DNA of 64,000 nucleotides, taken from the NCBI RefSeq assembly GCF_016429065.1, contig NZ_JAELTX010000003.1, positions 35,840-99,839 on the forward strand, read 5' to 3'. Shown here in pieces: positions 35,654 through 43,639 of the stretch. The notes under the pieces are model-generated. The model was not told where the DNA came from, did no database searches, and saw only the letters and a list, made by a program, of their open reading frames with translations. How positions within the stretch are numbered: position 1 is the stretch's first letter; the number at the start of each line of letters is the position of its first letter. This stretch comes from Pedobacter sp. ASV17 (GTDB lineage Bacteria > Bacteroidota > Bacteroidia > Sphingobacteriales > Sphingobacteriaceae). The translations under genes were made by a program, and so were the position numbers.

Positions 35654-36922
35654 TTATTTATAAATGCTGGTTCCAGTAACAAAATTGATTTCCTCTTTGG
35701 CATTTTTGCGCTCAAAAAGTAATTGGTTGTATTGTAAAACGTGGTCTTTGTAGGCCTCGTAAAAATCTAAGAATTCTAATAAGCTGATGTTTCTTTTGCT
35801 GAAATTGACGGTTACCTCGTCAATGAGCTTTTGGTAATCGGCACCAAAATTATTATCCATGCCTGCGTATAGTTCTTCCACTCTGTTGGCATTTTGGTAG
35901 GCCTTAAATACTTCATTTGCCAAAGTGTTTTCTAGTTGTTGATGTGTCGCTTGTTGGGCTTCAATGGCAATTTTGGCTTTTTTAATCTCTCCCTGGTTTC
36001 TGTTGAACAAAGGAATAGGCATGCTGATCCCAATACCCGTATATTTCTCGGGATAATTACCTTTCAGATCATAGGATAAAGAAAGCTGTACATCGGGAAT
36101 GGCATTGGCTTTTTGTAATCTTAGGTTTTGTTGGGCATAGGTAACTGCCATTTGCGAGTTTTTAAGGTCAACCCTGTTGTTCATGGCCGAATCCAGTAAG
36201 GTAGTATAGGGCAGAAGCGTGGATAGTGTGCCTTGTTTTTGAGCATCGCCATCAACTATTGTTTCAATCACCATGTTTGGACTAATTTGGGCAAGGAGCT
36301 TTAACTCTGTACCTAGTTCGGCAATTTCTGTAAGCATTTGCTGACGCTCTACCTGCAAGTTGTACAATAACGATTTGATGCGAATGATATCTTTTTGAGC
36401 AATATTGCCTAATGCCAGTTGTTTGCTAGAAACTTGTAGCAATTGCTCCAGAGCCTTAATTTGTCGGCTGTAGGTTTTGGCTGATTGTTGTAGGCCGTGG
36501 AGCTTAAAAAAGTTGCTACGAAGCTGATAACGCAAAGTGCGCATGAGGTCGTAATACTCATATTCTTCTATTTTTACGGCTGTTTGCGCTAGCTTGATTT
36601 GCTTGTTGCGCTTGCCCGCTAATTTAAACAACTGCGAAATTTGTGTGTTGAATTGTCCCGTAGCAAAGGAAGTCTCGAGGAAACGCTTGGTCTCGTGATT
36701 GTAGAAAAGGTTCTCGTGACTGATTTCGGGGTTGTCGAAAAGCTTTGCGGTAATCACATCGGCCTTGGCCTGTTCTATCTCATATTTGGCCAGCAAAAGC
36801 TGATAGTTGTTGGCCAGAAAACGCTTTTCGGCATCAGTGATACTTAGCTTAAGCGTATCCTGTGCAGCCGCAAAACGGGAGCATGCTAAAAAGCAGCATA
36901 GAAAAAATAGCTTTATTTTCAT
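35654..36922 (-). CDS. TolC-family outer-membrane channel
   Basis: About 422 residues from the ATG at 36922, with a signal peptide ending FAAAQ. Two TolC/OEP repeats of long amphipathic helices separated by beta strands are visible (LLLAKYEIEQAKADVITAKLFDNPEIS in repeat 1; VDLKNSQMAVTYAQQNLRLQKANAIPDVQLSLSYD in repeat 2). It would form the outer-membrane exit duct for the adjacent CzcA-like pump. Short CzcC-like length. It is followed directly by the adaptor gene and lies 81 bp downstream of the sensor kinase gene. Confidence 0.92.
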   Translation of the reverse strand: MKIKLFFLCCFLACSRFAAAQDTLKLSITDAEKRFLANNYQLLLAKYEIEQAKADVITAKLFDNPEISHENLFYNHETKRFLETSFATGQFNTQISQLFKLAGKRNKQIKLAQTAVKIEEYEYYDLMRTLRYQLRSNFFKLHGLQQSAKTYSRQIKALEQLLQVSSKQLALGNIAQKDIIRIKSLLYNLQVERQQMLTEIAELGTELKLLAQISPNMVIETIVDGDAQKQGTLSTLLPYTTLLDSAMNNRVDLKNSQMAVTYAQQNLRLQKANAIPDVQLSLSYDLKGNYPEKYTGIGISMPIPLFNRNQGEIKKAKIAIEAQQATHQQLENTLANEVFKAYQNANRVEELYAGMDNNFGADYQKLIDEVTVNFSKRNISLLEFLDFYEAYKDHVLQYNQLLFERKNAKEEINFVTGTSIYK

Positions 36923-37002
36923 TGGCGCCAAAGCTATTTCGAAGGAATTAAACGTGAATTAAATCGAAATTAAAAAGCGATTAAAAACAGTTTGATATGG
37001 CT

Positions 37003-38364
37003 TTATGAATAAGCAAAGCGAATATGGAAGGTGGTGCCTTGTTCGGTAGAAGTGAAGCTTAATTTGCCTTTGGCCAGTGTGATAATTTTATGGGCCATGT
37101 ATAAACCCATGCCGTTTCCTTTTGGCGTATCTTCTTTGCTGGATGTATAAAATGGCTGGTAGATTCGTGAAGCATCGTCTTGATGAATGCCCACACCTCG
37201 GTCTTTAATGGCGACTTCAAATCCCGACTCATTTGCACTTAAAATGCATTCCACATCCTGTTGGTTAGAAAATTTAAAGGCATTGGCAATGATGTTGTTG
37301 AAAGCAATTTCCAACAGTGGTTGATTGAAAATAATGGTCAGTTTTTCGCTTTGGGTGGGCAGGTTTTCCAATTGAACGTGTAAGGTAGCATTGCCCACAT
37401 TTTTTTTCTGCCATTCTGTTTTAAGCTGCCACAAAAGTTCGTCTATCCTAATGGTGTCTGTTTGCAGATTGCCCAGTTCCAAATCGGCTTGTGCCAAGCT
37501 TAAAAGGCTGTTGATGGTGGCATTCATTTTATCAACGTCCTCAATTACCGAGCGTAAAGCTTTTTGATATTCTTCCGTGCTTCTGGGCTGGTTTAAGGCA
37601 ATTTCTGCTTCCATCAGTAAACTGGTAATGGGAGTTCTCAGTTCATGAGAGGCGTTGGCCACAAAGGTTTTTTGAAGGATGAAAGCCTGTTCCAAATGGT
37701 CCATTAACTGGTTGAAGTTTTGTGCCAACAGGTTAATTTCATCCTTGTTGCTTCCTTCCTGCACCCGATAATCTAAATTATTGGATTTGATATTTTTGAC
37801 ATCGGAGATGAATACGTTCAGTGGTTTTAAAATGCGATTGGCTACCCATCTGGATGATAATAATAAGCCCACAGCAATCACAAAAAAGGTAGCAATCATG
37901 CTGATGCGCAACTTGTCGATACGCGAATAGGTACTTTGGTCGATAGCCGAAGCAAGAATTACAAAATCGCCCTGATTGTCCTTGTAGAAAAGACCAACCG
38001 TTTGTCGCATGCCTTCTTTGAACTTCATTTTGCCTGCTTTGCGCACTTGGTTAATCACATCGCTGGTCCAAAACTGTTGCTGGTCTTTAATGAAACGAGG
38101 TCTGTTTTTGTTGTCGTAAATACGGACTACCTCTCCGTTTAAGGTTTCCAAATAGGCAATCTTCACCCGTCTTAAGGAGTCGGCCGAAATTTCATCCGCT
38201 TCGAGGTATAATTTAGCATTGATAAAAGCCCTGTCGTTCAGTCTGTCGTAAAAGTCGCTTTCCAGAAACTTGATGAAGATAAAATAAACCGCAAACAGTA
38301 CCGCCAATAATACCGTAGTACTAATCAAGGTAAAGTAAAGGGCTAAACGGTCTTTTATTTTCAT
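37003..38364 (-). CDS. Membrane sensor histidine kinase
   Basis: A 453-residue two-component sensor. Transmembrane helices lie at about 11-33 and 153-171, bracketing a periplasmic sensor of about 120 residues. HAMP is at 172-228, HisKA with phospho-acceptor His240 in NASHELRTP, and HATPase boxes NIIANAFKFS (N), IKDRGVGI (G1), PFYTSSKEDTPKGNGMGLYMA (F/G2) follow. The partner response regulator is encoded 62 bp upstream. Because an efflux operon follows directly, this CusS/CzcS-like kinase probably senses periplasmic metal ions (inference). Confidence 0.95.
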   Translation of the reverse strand: MKIKDRLALYFTLISTTVLLAVLFAVYFIFIKFLESDFYDRLNDRAFINAKLYLEADEISADSLRRVKIAYLETLNGEVVRIYDNKNRPRFIKDQQQFWTSDVINQVRKAGKMKFKEGMRQTVGLFYKDNQGDFVILASAIDQSTYSRIDKLRISMIATFFVIAVGLLLSSRWVANRILKPLNVFISDVKNIKSNNLDYRVQEGSNKDEINLLAQNFNQLMDHLEQAFILQKTFVANASHELRTPITSLLMEAEIALNQPRSTEEYQKALRSVIEDVDKMNATINSLLSLAQADLELGNLQTDTIRIDELLWQLKTEWQKKNVGNATLHVQLENLPTQSEKLTIIFNQPLLEIAFNNIIANAFKFSNQQDVECILSANESGFEVAIKDRGVGIHQDDASRIYQPFYTSSKEDTPKGNGMGLYMAHKIITLAKGKLSFTSTEQGTTFHIRFAYS

Positions 38365-38426
38365 TTCGCGGTTATGGCAACAAAGATAGGTATTCCTGTC
38401 TTAAGGGGTTTGGGACAGGCGAGGAG

Positions 38427-39110
38427 CTATTTTAAGATGTAACCCATTCCAATTTTGGTGTGGATGAGTTTTCGTTCAAACCCCTTTTCTATTTTATTGC
38501 GTAAAAAGTTAATGTATACGTCCACCACGTTGGTGCCAGTGTCAAAACTCACTTCCCATACCTGTTCGGCAATATATTGACGGGATAGCAAGCGATTTGG
38601 GTTTCTCAGGAACAATTCTAGCAGATGAAACTCTTTAGCCGTGAGTTCAATAAGTGTACCAGCTCTTTTAACTTCTTTACTTTGAATGTCCAATACCAAA
38701 TCCTCAAACTGTAGCTGGTTATTGGGTTGTTTAACCGTTCCAGTAAGGTTTTGTCTACGTAACAGGGCTTCAATTCTGGCCAGTAGCTCCCTGAAATGGA
38801 ATGGCTTTACCAAATAGTCATCGGCACCTACTGCCAGTCCATTTACCTTGTCGTCTATGGTACCCAAAGCGGTGAGCATTAAAATTGGTGTATGGTTTTG
38901 CTGCTCACGCAACTGCTCACAAATGGCAATGCCGCTAACTTTTGGCATCATCACATCTAAAATCAGTAGCTGGAAAACTTCAGATTGGAAAGCATTTAGT
39001 GCGCTTTGCCCATCAGGATAGGTGCTCACTTCGTAGCCATGTTCTTCTAGGCCACTTTTAATCAGCAAGGCAATCTTTTGGTCGTCTTCGGCTAGTCCAA
39101 TTTTGTACAT
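38427..39110 (-). CDS. OmpR-family response regulator
   Basis: About 227 residues; Met at 39110 starts the normal receiver sequence MYKIGLAEDDQKIALLI, and the longer frame to 39137 adds unlikely residues. The receiver has acidic pocket Glu8-Asp9-Asp10, phospho-acceptor Asp52 (LILDVMMP) and Lys102 (YLVKPF). The winged helix DNA-binding domain is at about 128-225 (LTAKEFHLLELFLRNPNRLLSRQYIAEQVW). First gene of the kinase/TolC/adaptor/pump block, so the system likely activates its own efflux operon when metal is sensed. Confidence 0.95.
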   Translation of the reverse strand: MYKIGLAEDDQKIALLIKSGLEEHGYEVSTYPDGQSALNAFQSEVFQLLILDVMMPKVSGIAICEQLREQQNHTPILMLTALGTIDDKVNGLAVGADDYLVKPFHFRELLARIEALLRRQNLTGTVKQPNNQLQFEDLVLDIQSKEVKRAGTLIELTAKEFHLLELFLRNPNRLLSRQYIAEQVWEVSFDTGTNVVDVYINFLRNKIEKGFERKLIHTKIGMGYILK

Positions 39111-39179
39111 ACGCTTGTAGATTAGGATTTGGTCCAAAAGTAGTAAAGAATTAGTTAATGAGATAATGTGAGGATTCGG

Positions 39180-39379
39180 TAATGTGATAATAAGTTACCA
39201 GTTGTCAGTTGCCAGTTATCAATAGCCAATATTCAATGATCATTCGGGGGGAACAACTAACCAGTTAAACGATTAAACAGTATGAATTAATGAACCCCTA
39301 AGTGTCGGGACTATAGCTCCTAACTACTAGCCCCTAATTACTAACTACTAATTCCTAACCACTAGCACCTAGTACCTAA
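39180..39379. repeat. Low-complexity repeat array upstream of the ArsR-like gene
   Basis: The spacer between the divergent regulator genes contains a CAGTTGTCAGTTGCCAGTTA-type run (39190-39220) and then a CTAACTACTAGCCCCTAAT-type array (39295-39379). A related motif GTTAATGAGATAATGTGAGG lies near 39152. No gene is seen. Confidence 0.65.
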
Positions 39380-39419
39380 ATTTATCTCTCTTATGTCATC
39401 TCTGCTATCTATAATTGGA

Positions 39420-39439
39420 ATATCGGAAAAAGTCGATAT
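39420..39439. promoter_or_regulatory. Candidate operator of the ArsR-like regulator
   Basis: ATATCG (39420-39425) and CGATAT (39434-39439) form an inverted repeat with an 8-nt spacer, lying between a TTG (39415-39417) and the -7 box. A dimeric winged-helix repressor bound there would block the promoter, fitting autorepression. Confidence 0.5.
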
Positions 39440-39446
39440 ATCTTTG
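39439..39446 (+). promoter_or_regulatory. -7 box of the ArsR-like gene
   Basis: TATCTTTG matches TAnnTTTG; a TTG 21 nt upstream fits the -33 element. Only TGCC separates the box from the ATG at 39451, implying a leaderless message. Confidence 0.6.
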
Positions 39447-39450
39447 TGCC

Positions 39451-39753
39451 ATGGATCAGGTAGAGCTATTTAAAGCATTAGCAAATAAAACTAGACTGCA
39501 GATTTTAACTTGGTTAAAGTCGCCAGAGGAGCATTTTCCAGATTACGAACCTGCTTGCGGATCAACGGACGTTGGCGTTTGCGTGGGGTACATCCAAAAG
39601 AAATCGGGCTTAACGCAGTCTACCATTTCCGAGTACCTATCCACATTGCATCGGGTAGGGCTGGTTTCCGCCACTCGGGTAGGACAGTGGACCTATTATA
39701 AACGTAATGAAGAAACCATTGCTACTTTGGGTAGCCTGATCGACACTTTATAG
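39451..39753 (+). CDS. ArsR-family winged-helix regulator
   Basis: About 100 residues from the ATG at 39451, which directly follows a promoter box; the longer frame from 39415 would overlap the promoter and is rejected. The sequence LFKALANKTRLQILTWLKSP is the ArsR N-terminal pattern, followed by the recognition helix region KKSGLTQSTISEYLSTLHRVGLVSATRVGQWTYYKRNE. Three cysteines (CGSTDVGVCVG plus flank) between helices could bind a metal or thiol reactant, but no known site is recognised. It is followed 9 bp later by an LLM oxidoreductase, so the pair is probably one operon under autorepression. Confidence 0.88.
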   Translation: MDQVELFKALANKTRLQILTWLKSPEEHFPDYEPACGSTDVGVCVGYIQKKSGLTQSTISEYLSTLHRVGLVSATRVGQWTYYKRNEETIATLGSLIDTL

Positions 39754-39762
39754 AAAGAACAC

Positions 39763-40767
39763 ATGAGCGAAAAAAAATTATCAGGACTGCCTTATTCCGT
39801 ATTGGATTTGGCGGGCGTTATAGAAGGACATACCATTGCCGACACTTTTAATAACAGTGTAAGTTTGGCCCAGCATGCCGAAAAGCTGGGTTACAATCGC
39901 TATTGGTTGGCTGAACATCATAATATGATCAGCGTAGCAAGCTCTGCAACCTCAGTATTAATTGGCCATATTGCGGGGCATACCAAAACCATTAGGGTAG
40001 GTTCTGGCGGAATTATGTTGCCTAACCACACACCACTCATTATTGCCGAACAATTTGGAACATTGGCCACTATTTACCCAAATAGGATAGATCTAGGATT
40101 GGGACGAGCACCTGGTACCGATCAATTAACGGCTTTTGAGATTAGGGGTGAACGTTTTCATTCGCCACAAAATTTCCCGCAAGACGTACGGAAACTACAA
40201 CAGTATTTAGGCGACGATAACTACGACAGTAGGGTAAGAGCTATTCCTGGTGAGGGAACCAATGTACCTATCTGGATTTTAGGTTCAAGTACGGAGAGCG
40301 CACATTTGGCCGCATCTTATGGACTGCCTTATGCCTTTGCCAGTCATTTTGCACCAACTCATTTTTTTGAAGCCATCCAAATCTATCGTCAAAACTTTAG
40401 ACCTTCTGATGTGCTACAAAAGCCTTATGTGCTTTCTTGTGTAAACGTGGTTGCGGCTGATACGGATGAGGAAGCAGAAAGATTATCAACCTCTTTAAAA
40501 ATGTTGTTCATGGGCATTGTGACCAACAAACGCCGTTTGCTACAACCTCCTGTAGACAGCATGGACGGTATTTGGAGCGATATTGAAGAGGCTGCGGTAG
40601 AGCAGATGTTAGATTTTACTTTTATCGCTGGTCCAGAGAAACTGAAAGAACAGCTTGAATCATTCCTGAAACACACCCAAGTGGATGAGCTGATGGTGAC
40701 TTCCCATATCTACGATCACCAAGCAAGGTTAAGGTCTTACGAAATTGTAGCGGAAGTTTTAAAATAA
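39763..40767 (+). CDS. LLM-class flavin-dependent oxidoreductase
   Basis: A 334-residue luciferase-like TIM-barrel monooxygenase using reduced FMN or F420-type flavin. It shows the standard run [48 protein letters not shown] start, [42 protein letters not shown] in the middle, and the C-terminal [17 protein letters not shown] segment. This subgroup is often annotated MsnO8-like. The substrate is unknown. Co-transcription with the ArsR-like regulator 9 bp upstream suggests induction by a reactive or toxic small molecule. Confidence 0.9.
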   Translation: MSEKKLSGLPYSVLDLAGVIEGHTIADTFNNSVSLAQHAEKLGYNRYWLAEHHNMISVASSATSVLIGHIAGHTKTIRVGSGGIMLPNHTPLIIAEQFGTLATIYPNRIDLGLGRAPGTDQLTAFEIRGERFHSPQNFPQDVRKLQQYLGDDNYDSRVRAIPGEGTNVPIWILGSSTESAHLAASYGLPYAFASHFAPTHFFEAIQIYRQNFRPSDVLQKPYVLSCVNVVAADTDEEAERLSTSLKMLFMGIVTNKRRLLQPPVDSMDGIWSDIEEAAVEQMLDFTFIAGPEKLKEQLESFLKHTQVDELMVTSHIYDHQARLRSYEIVAEVLK

Positions 40768-40796
40768 AACCGAGCTATTCAAATCACTTTGAAGCC

Positions 40797-41006
40797 TCAT
40801 TTTGTCCACTCCGTTGGATGAAGGAGGCTTCTGATATCAATTTTCAAATATTCGGCAATCGCATATAAATCGGTAACCGAAGGTTGCCTGTGGTTATGGA
40901 TCCATCTAGAGACGGTCTGGTCTGATTTATTTAAGAGTTTGGCAATTTCCCTGTTGTAAATGCCTCTTTCCTCCAGTATTTCGCTCAAACGATTAATTTT
41001 CTTCAT
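40797..41006 (-). CDS. Small XRE-family helix-turn-helix protein
   Basis: A 69-residue protein that is almost entirely an XRE domain: INRLSEILEERGIYNREIAKLLNKSDQTVSRWIHNHRQPSVTDLYAIAEYLKIDIRSLLHP, with recognition helix around SDQTVSRWIHN. Such single-domain Bacteroidota proteins are common DNA-binding regulators. It is convergent with the LLM oxidoreductase and reads away from a 0.9-kb gene-free region, which may hold its target. The start ATG is preceded by an A-rich leader. Confidence 0.8.
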   Translation of the reverse strand: MKKINRLSEILEERGIYNREIAKLLNKSDQTVSRWIHNHRQPSVTDLYAIAEYLKIDIRSLLHPTEWTK

Positions 41007-41195
41007 TTTAGAAAAAAAATATTTTAAAAAGTTTATCGTTTAATGAGAAACTTTTTGTATTATTGTTTAACCATAATGCGAAAGCGAGTGAAGTTGATCT
41101 TTACTCAAGTGTGGTTTGGGAAGGTCTTGTTGACACGAATTTGTACAACAATATTCCAAAAAGCACACCTCATATATGGTTAAAATCCAACCACT

Positions 41196-41300
41196 ATGAA
41201 AACTAAAAAAATCAACACTAACTGTTTTAATCTCGAGGAGGTAAAACAGGGTACTTTCCCAAAATTCTTTTTTAAGAACCTAGCCAGTTCCCCATCGTAA
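41196..41300 (+). CDS. Possible 34-residue peptide gene
   Basis: ATG to TAA encodes MKTKKINTNCFNLEEVKQGT and a further 14 residues ending LASSPS. The start is AT-rich with no obvious ribosome site. The Lys-rich start followed by an amphipathic, single-Cys body could be a small peptide or a chance ORF. It lies directly before the structured region. I have no family for it. Confidence 0.2.
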   Translation: MKTKKINTNCFNLEEVKQGTFPKFFFKNLASSPS

Positions 41301-41386
41301 AGCTCAAAAGAAATACCAAGTAAATGCAGCCGTAGGCCCAATGAGAGAGAGGTGAAAATCAAAGGCAGGCTAAATTTTCCTTGGCA

Positions 41387-41516
41387 CCAGTCCTTAAAAG
41401 CTTAACATTTTAGGGCTCTTGCTTTGGCGTCTTCGCAAACACAAGGTAGATAACTTTTTTGTAATAAGCAATACGGTTCTCCGGTGCGGCATGTAAAGCC
41501 ATGCCTTAAGGACTGG
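41387..41516. ncRNA. Candidate structured RNA or inverted-repeat element
   Basis: CCAGTCCTTAA (41387-41397) and TTAAGGACTGG (41506-41516) form a perfect 11-bp outer stem around 108 nt. Inside lies a second hairpin, GGCATG-N6-CATGCC (about 41488-41505), stacked directly on the closing arm. The layout resembles a compact folded RNA or a palindromic recombination site; the strand is not decided and no known family was recognised. Confidence 0.35.
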
Positions 41517-41597
41517 TTATTTAACATATTTAATCAACACACAAACTGAAGCATGCTGTTGGTCCTCACCTAAAGGCCAGCACACTTAAAACCATTG

Positions 41598-41659
41598 GCC
41601 CGTCACCTTTTCATATGTATCTTAGGTTTATTTAATTTCTTTTGGTGGCGGGCTTTTTT
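41598..41659 (+). terminator. Terminator-like hairpin 1 of a tandem pair
   Basis: GCCCGTCACC (41598-41607) pairs with GGTGGCGGGC (41644-41653) with one G-U pair, a 36-nt loop and a run of six T. A terminator with no gene upstream points to a non-coding transcript on the plus strand. Confidence 0.55.
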
Positions 41660-41743
41660 ACATTTCCATCAATTTAAAAGGGGTATTCAACTACTTGGCA
41701 TACCCTTATTGCTAAGATAAAGTCGGCGTTTAATCCCGCTGCA

Positions 41744-41804
41744 CCCGCTGCCTTCCTAGTGTTTCGCATGATTTGGCAGATTTCTTCTGGTAGCGGGCTT
41801 TTTT
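41744..41804 (+). terminator. Terminator-like hairpin 2 of a tandem pair
   Basis: CCCGCTGCC (41744-41752) pairs with GGTAGCGGG (41789-41797) with one G-U pair, again a 36-nt loop and six T. The 3' arm flank (TTTCTTCTGGTAGCGGGCTT) closely matches the first hairpin. GGGTAT-N13-ATACCC (about 41681-41705) forms another stem upstream of it. Confidence 0.55.
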
Positions 41805-41835
41805 CATTTATGCTAACCATTTGTATGGCATTGTT

Positions 41836-41853
41836 TACGATAACGTTTCCGTA
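41836..41853. promoter_or_regulatory. Candidate LacI-type operator of uxuA
   Basis: TACG-AT-AACGTT-TC-CGTA is an 18-bp palindrome with the AACGTT centre typical of LacI/GalR-family sites. It lies about 70 bp upstream of the uxuA ATG, consistent with control by uronate catabolism regulators; no such regulator gene is in the window. Confidence 0.4.
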
Positions 41854-41924
41854 ACTATTTTAAAGGGATGTTATGGGTGTTATAGGCGAAAATATGTAAT
41901 ATTGGCTGTCCTTATATAGATAGA

Positions 41925-43100
41925 ATGAGCAACCAAAAACATAAACTATTACAAACTTGGCGTTGGTATGGACCAAATGATCCAGTTTCATTACAAGATG
42001 TTAGACAAGCTGGCGCTAGTGGCATTGTAAGTGCCCTGCATCATATTCCGCATGGTGAAGTTTGGCCTATGGAAGATATCTTAGAACGTAAAGCGATTAT
42101 TGAAGCTGCTGGATTGACTTGGGACGTGGTAGAAAGTGTACCTGTACACGAAGCCATCAAAACCCGTAGATCGAATGCCGAGCATTATCTGAAAAATTAC
42201 AATCAGTCTTTAAGAAATTTAGCGAAATGTGGCATAAAAACCGTTTGCTACAACTTTATGCCAGTATTGGATTGGACGCGTACGCAACTGGATCTTGAAA
42301 TGCCTAATGGTGCAAAAGCCCTTTATTTTAATTGGACAGATTTAGCCATTTTCGATTTGTTTATTTTTAAGAGGGAAGGAGCGGAAGCTGATTATACCCC
42401 TCAAATTATAGCAAAGGCCAAAGCCAAATTTGAAGCCATGAGCCAAGCTGAACTAGATGAATTACGCATTAATGTGTTAATGGGCATTCCTAATGAAAAG
42501 GAAATTGAATTAGAGGCGCTACGTGCCAGTATCGACGAATATAAAGCCATTGGTCATGATGGATTAAGAGCAAATTTAACTTGGTTTTTATCAGGCATAG
42601 CCGATACCTGTACGGAACTGGGCATTAAAATGACCATTCACCCTGACGATCCTCCGTATCCAATTTTGGGTTTGCCTCGTGTAGCGAGTACCAAAGAGGA
42701 TTTAGTGAGCATTTTACGTAGCGTAGATCAAGCTTTTAATGGGATTTGCTATTGCACAGGTTCATTGGGCGCTGGTACCAAAAACAATTTGGTAGAGATT
42801 TTTGAAGCCGTTAAAGAACGTGTTTACTTTTTACATTTACGTAATGTTTCTAAGGATGAGGAGGGGAATTTTTACGAAGCTGACCATCTTGGTGGCGATG
42901 TAAATATGTACGAAGTGATGAAAGTGGTGACTGCAGAGAACGCAAAACGTATAGAACCTATTCCTTTTAGACCAGATCATGGACACCAAATGTTAGATGA
43001 TTTGCATAAGGTGACGAACCCAGGTTACTCAGCCATAGGACGTTTGCGTGGTTTAGCCGAATTACGTGGATTGGAACTGGGCGTTACCGGCAATTATTAG
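41925..43100 (+). CDS. uxuA: Mannonate dehydratase
   Basis: A 391-residue TIM-barrel lyase converting D-mannonate to 2-keto-3-deoxygluconate in glucuronate catabolism. Typical UxuA sequence: QTWRWYGPNDPVSLQDVRQAG at the start, ASGIVSALHHIPHGEVW, KTVCYNFMPVLDWTRT, TIHPDDPPYPILGLPR with metal-binding His and Asp, CTGSLG, VYFLHLRNV and PFRPDHGHQML near the end. Length is normal. It stands alone: no uxuB, kdgK or uronate transporter is adjacent. A LacI-like palindrome upstream hints at sugar-acid regulation. Confidence 0.97.
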   Translation: MSNQKHKLLQTWRWYGPNDPVSLQDVRQAGASGIVSALHHIPHGEVWPMEDILERKAIIEAAGLTWDVVESVPVHEAIKTRRSNAEHYLKNYNQSLRNLAKCGIKTVCYNFMPVLDWTRTQLDLEMPNGAKALYFNWTDLAIFDLFIFKREGAEADYTPQIIAKAKAKFEAMSQAELDELRINVLMGIPNEKEIELEALRASIDEYKAIGHDGLRANLTWFLSGIADTCTELGIKMTIHPDDPPYPILGLPRVASTKEDLVSILRSVDQAFNGICYCTGSLGAGTKNNLVEIFEAVKERVYFLHLRNVSKDEEGNFYEADHLGGDVNMYEVMKVVTAENAKRIEPIPFRPDHGHQMLDDLHKVTNPGYSAIGRLRGLAELRGLELGVTGNY

Positions 43101-43144
43101 AAAAAAGAATTTCAAACTTTTTTTAGATTATTGTGTAGAAATTA

Positions 43145-43152
43145 TATCTTTG
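43145..43152 (+). promoter_or_regulatory. -7 box of tRNA-Arg
   Basis: TATCTTTG, an exact TAnnTTTG match, 47 nt upstream of the mature tRNA 5' end. Confidence 0.6.
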
Positions 43153-43199
43153 CACCACCATAATGAAAACGGCTACTTGTCGTTAGCATTATAGTAAGG

Positions 43200-43273
43200 G
43201 CCTCCATAGCTCAGCTGGATAGAGCACCGGTTTTCTAAACCGTAGGTCACAGGTTCGAATCCTGTTGGGGGTA
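43200..43273 (+). tRNA. tRNA-Arg (anticodon TCT)
   Basis: A 74-nt cloverleaf: acceptor GCCTCCA pairs with TGGGGGT (with G-U pairs), D-arm GCTCAGCTGGATAGAGC, anticodon arm CCGGT-TTTCTAA-ACCG with TCT in the loop, T-arm ACAGG-TTCGAAT-CCTGT, discriminator A. CCA is not encoded. It reads AGA (and AGG by wobble). A terminator follows, and the accessory block starts right behind it. Confidence 0.95.
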
Positions 43274-43282
43274 CAACTCCTA

Positions 43283-43308
43283 AAGCCCCGTACGTACGGG
43301 GCTTTTTT
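43283..43308 (+). terminator. Terminator of tRNA-Arg
   Basis: A perfect palindrome AAGCCCCGTACGTACGGGGCTT followed by further T residues, 10 bp after the tRNA. Confidence 0.85.
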
Positions 43309-43329
43309 GTTTTCTATCGGGATCAATTT
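43300..43329. repeat. Direct repeat bounding the accessory block, left copy
   Basis: From the terminator tail through TCTATCGGGATCAATTT this matches 45842-45870 with a single one-base indel. The two copies enclose about 2.5 kb of accessory DNA behind the tRNA-Arg gene, so they may be remnants of an integration or duplication event. Confidence 0.5.
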
Positions 43330-43419
43330 TGCAGTGGACTATCTTAGAAGTAAGTTTTATTTGAAGAGTTATTGTTAATATATTGGATGATCCAATTTTT
43401 GATTGGTGATAACACCAAC

Positions 43420-43568
43420 CAAAGGATAAGGATAAAGCTATTCTAAAGCAATTAGAAAAATCTATTCTTCTAATGGAATTTAATCAACAATATCTTAGAA
43501 AATTCTTAGAAGATGGAACGCTTACTAAAAAAGACTTACTTGATTATTATTCAGGTGAGGAAGCTTGA
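43420..43568 (+). pseudogene. Remnant of a helical protein gene
   Basis: An open stretch without a clear start reads KDKAILKQLEKSILLMEF, then NQQYLRKFLEDGTLTKKDLL and DYYSGEEA before a stop. The coherent coiled-coil-like sequence suggests the 3' part of a broken gene rather than chance. Boundaries at the 5' side are approximate. Confidence 0.3.
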
Positions 43569-43639
43569 ATACCTTATAAGAAGGAAAGAATGGATTGAAG
43601 AGGAAAATAATGACCTTATAGAAATGCTAAACAATTTCA

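Larger units (their letters stand above)
41007..41924. other. Structured gene-free region upstream of uxuA
   Basis: Over 900 bp without a convincing gene. In order it holds a possible 34-codon ORF, a 130-nt inverted-repeat structure, two tandem hairpins with T-runs, and a candidate LacI-type operator just before uxuA; each is listed separately. An ORF from ATG 41076 to the TAA at 41204-41206 (43 codons, MRKRVKLIFTQVWFGK start) was seen but has no support. Base composition is similar to its neighbours. Confidence 0.6.

Noticed and set aside
41387..41516. Inverted-repeat structure considered as an integron attC site or a retron non-coding RNA
   Set aside because: No integrase or reverse transcriptase gene is nearby and attC core motifs are not recognisable; kept only as an unassigned structure.
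41387..41804. Region considered as RNase P RNA, tmRNA or 6S RNA
   Set aside because: The conserved RNase P and tmRNA sequence blocks are not present and the fold does not show a 6S-type single long hairpin.
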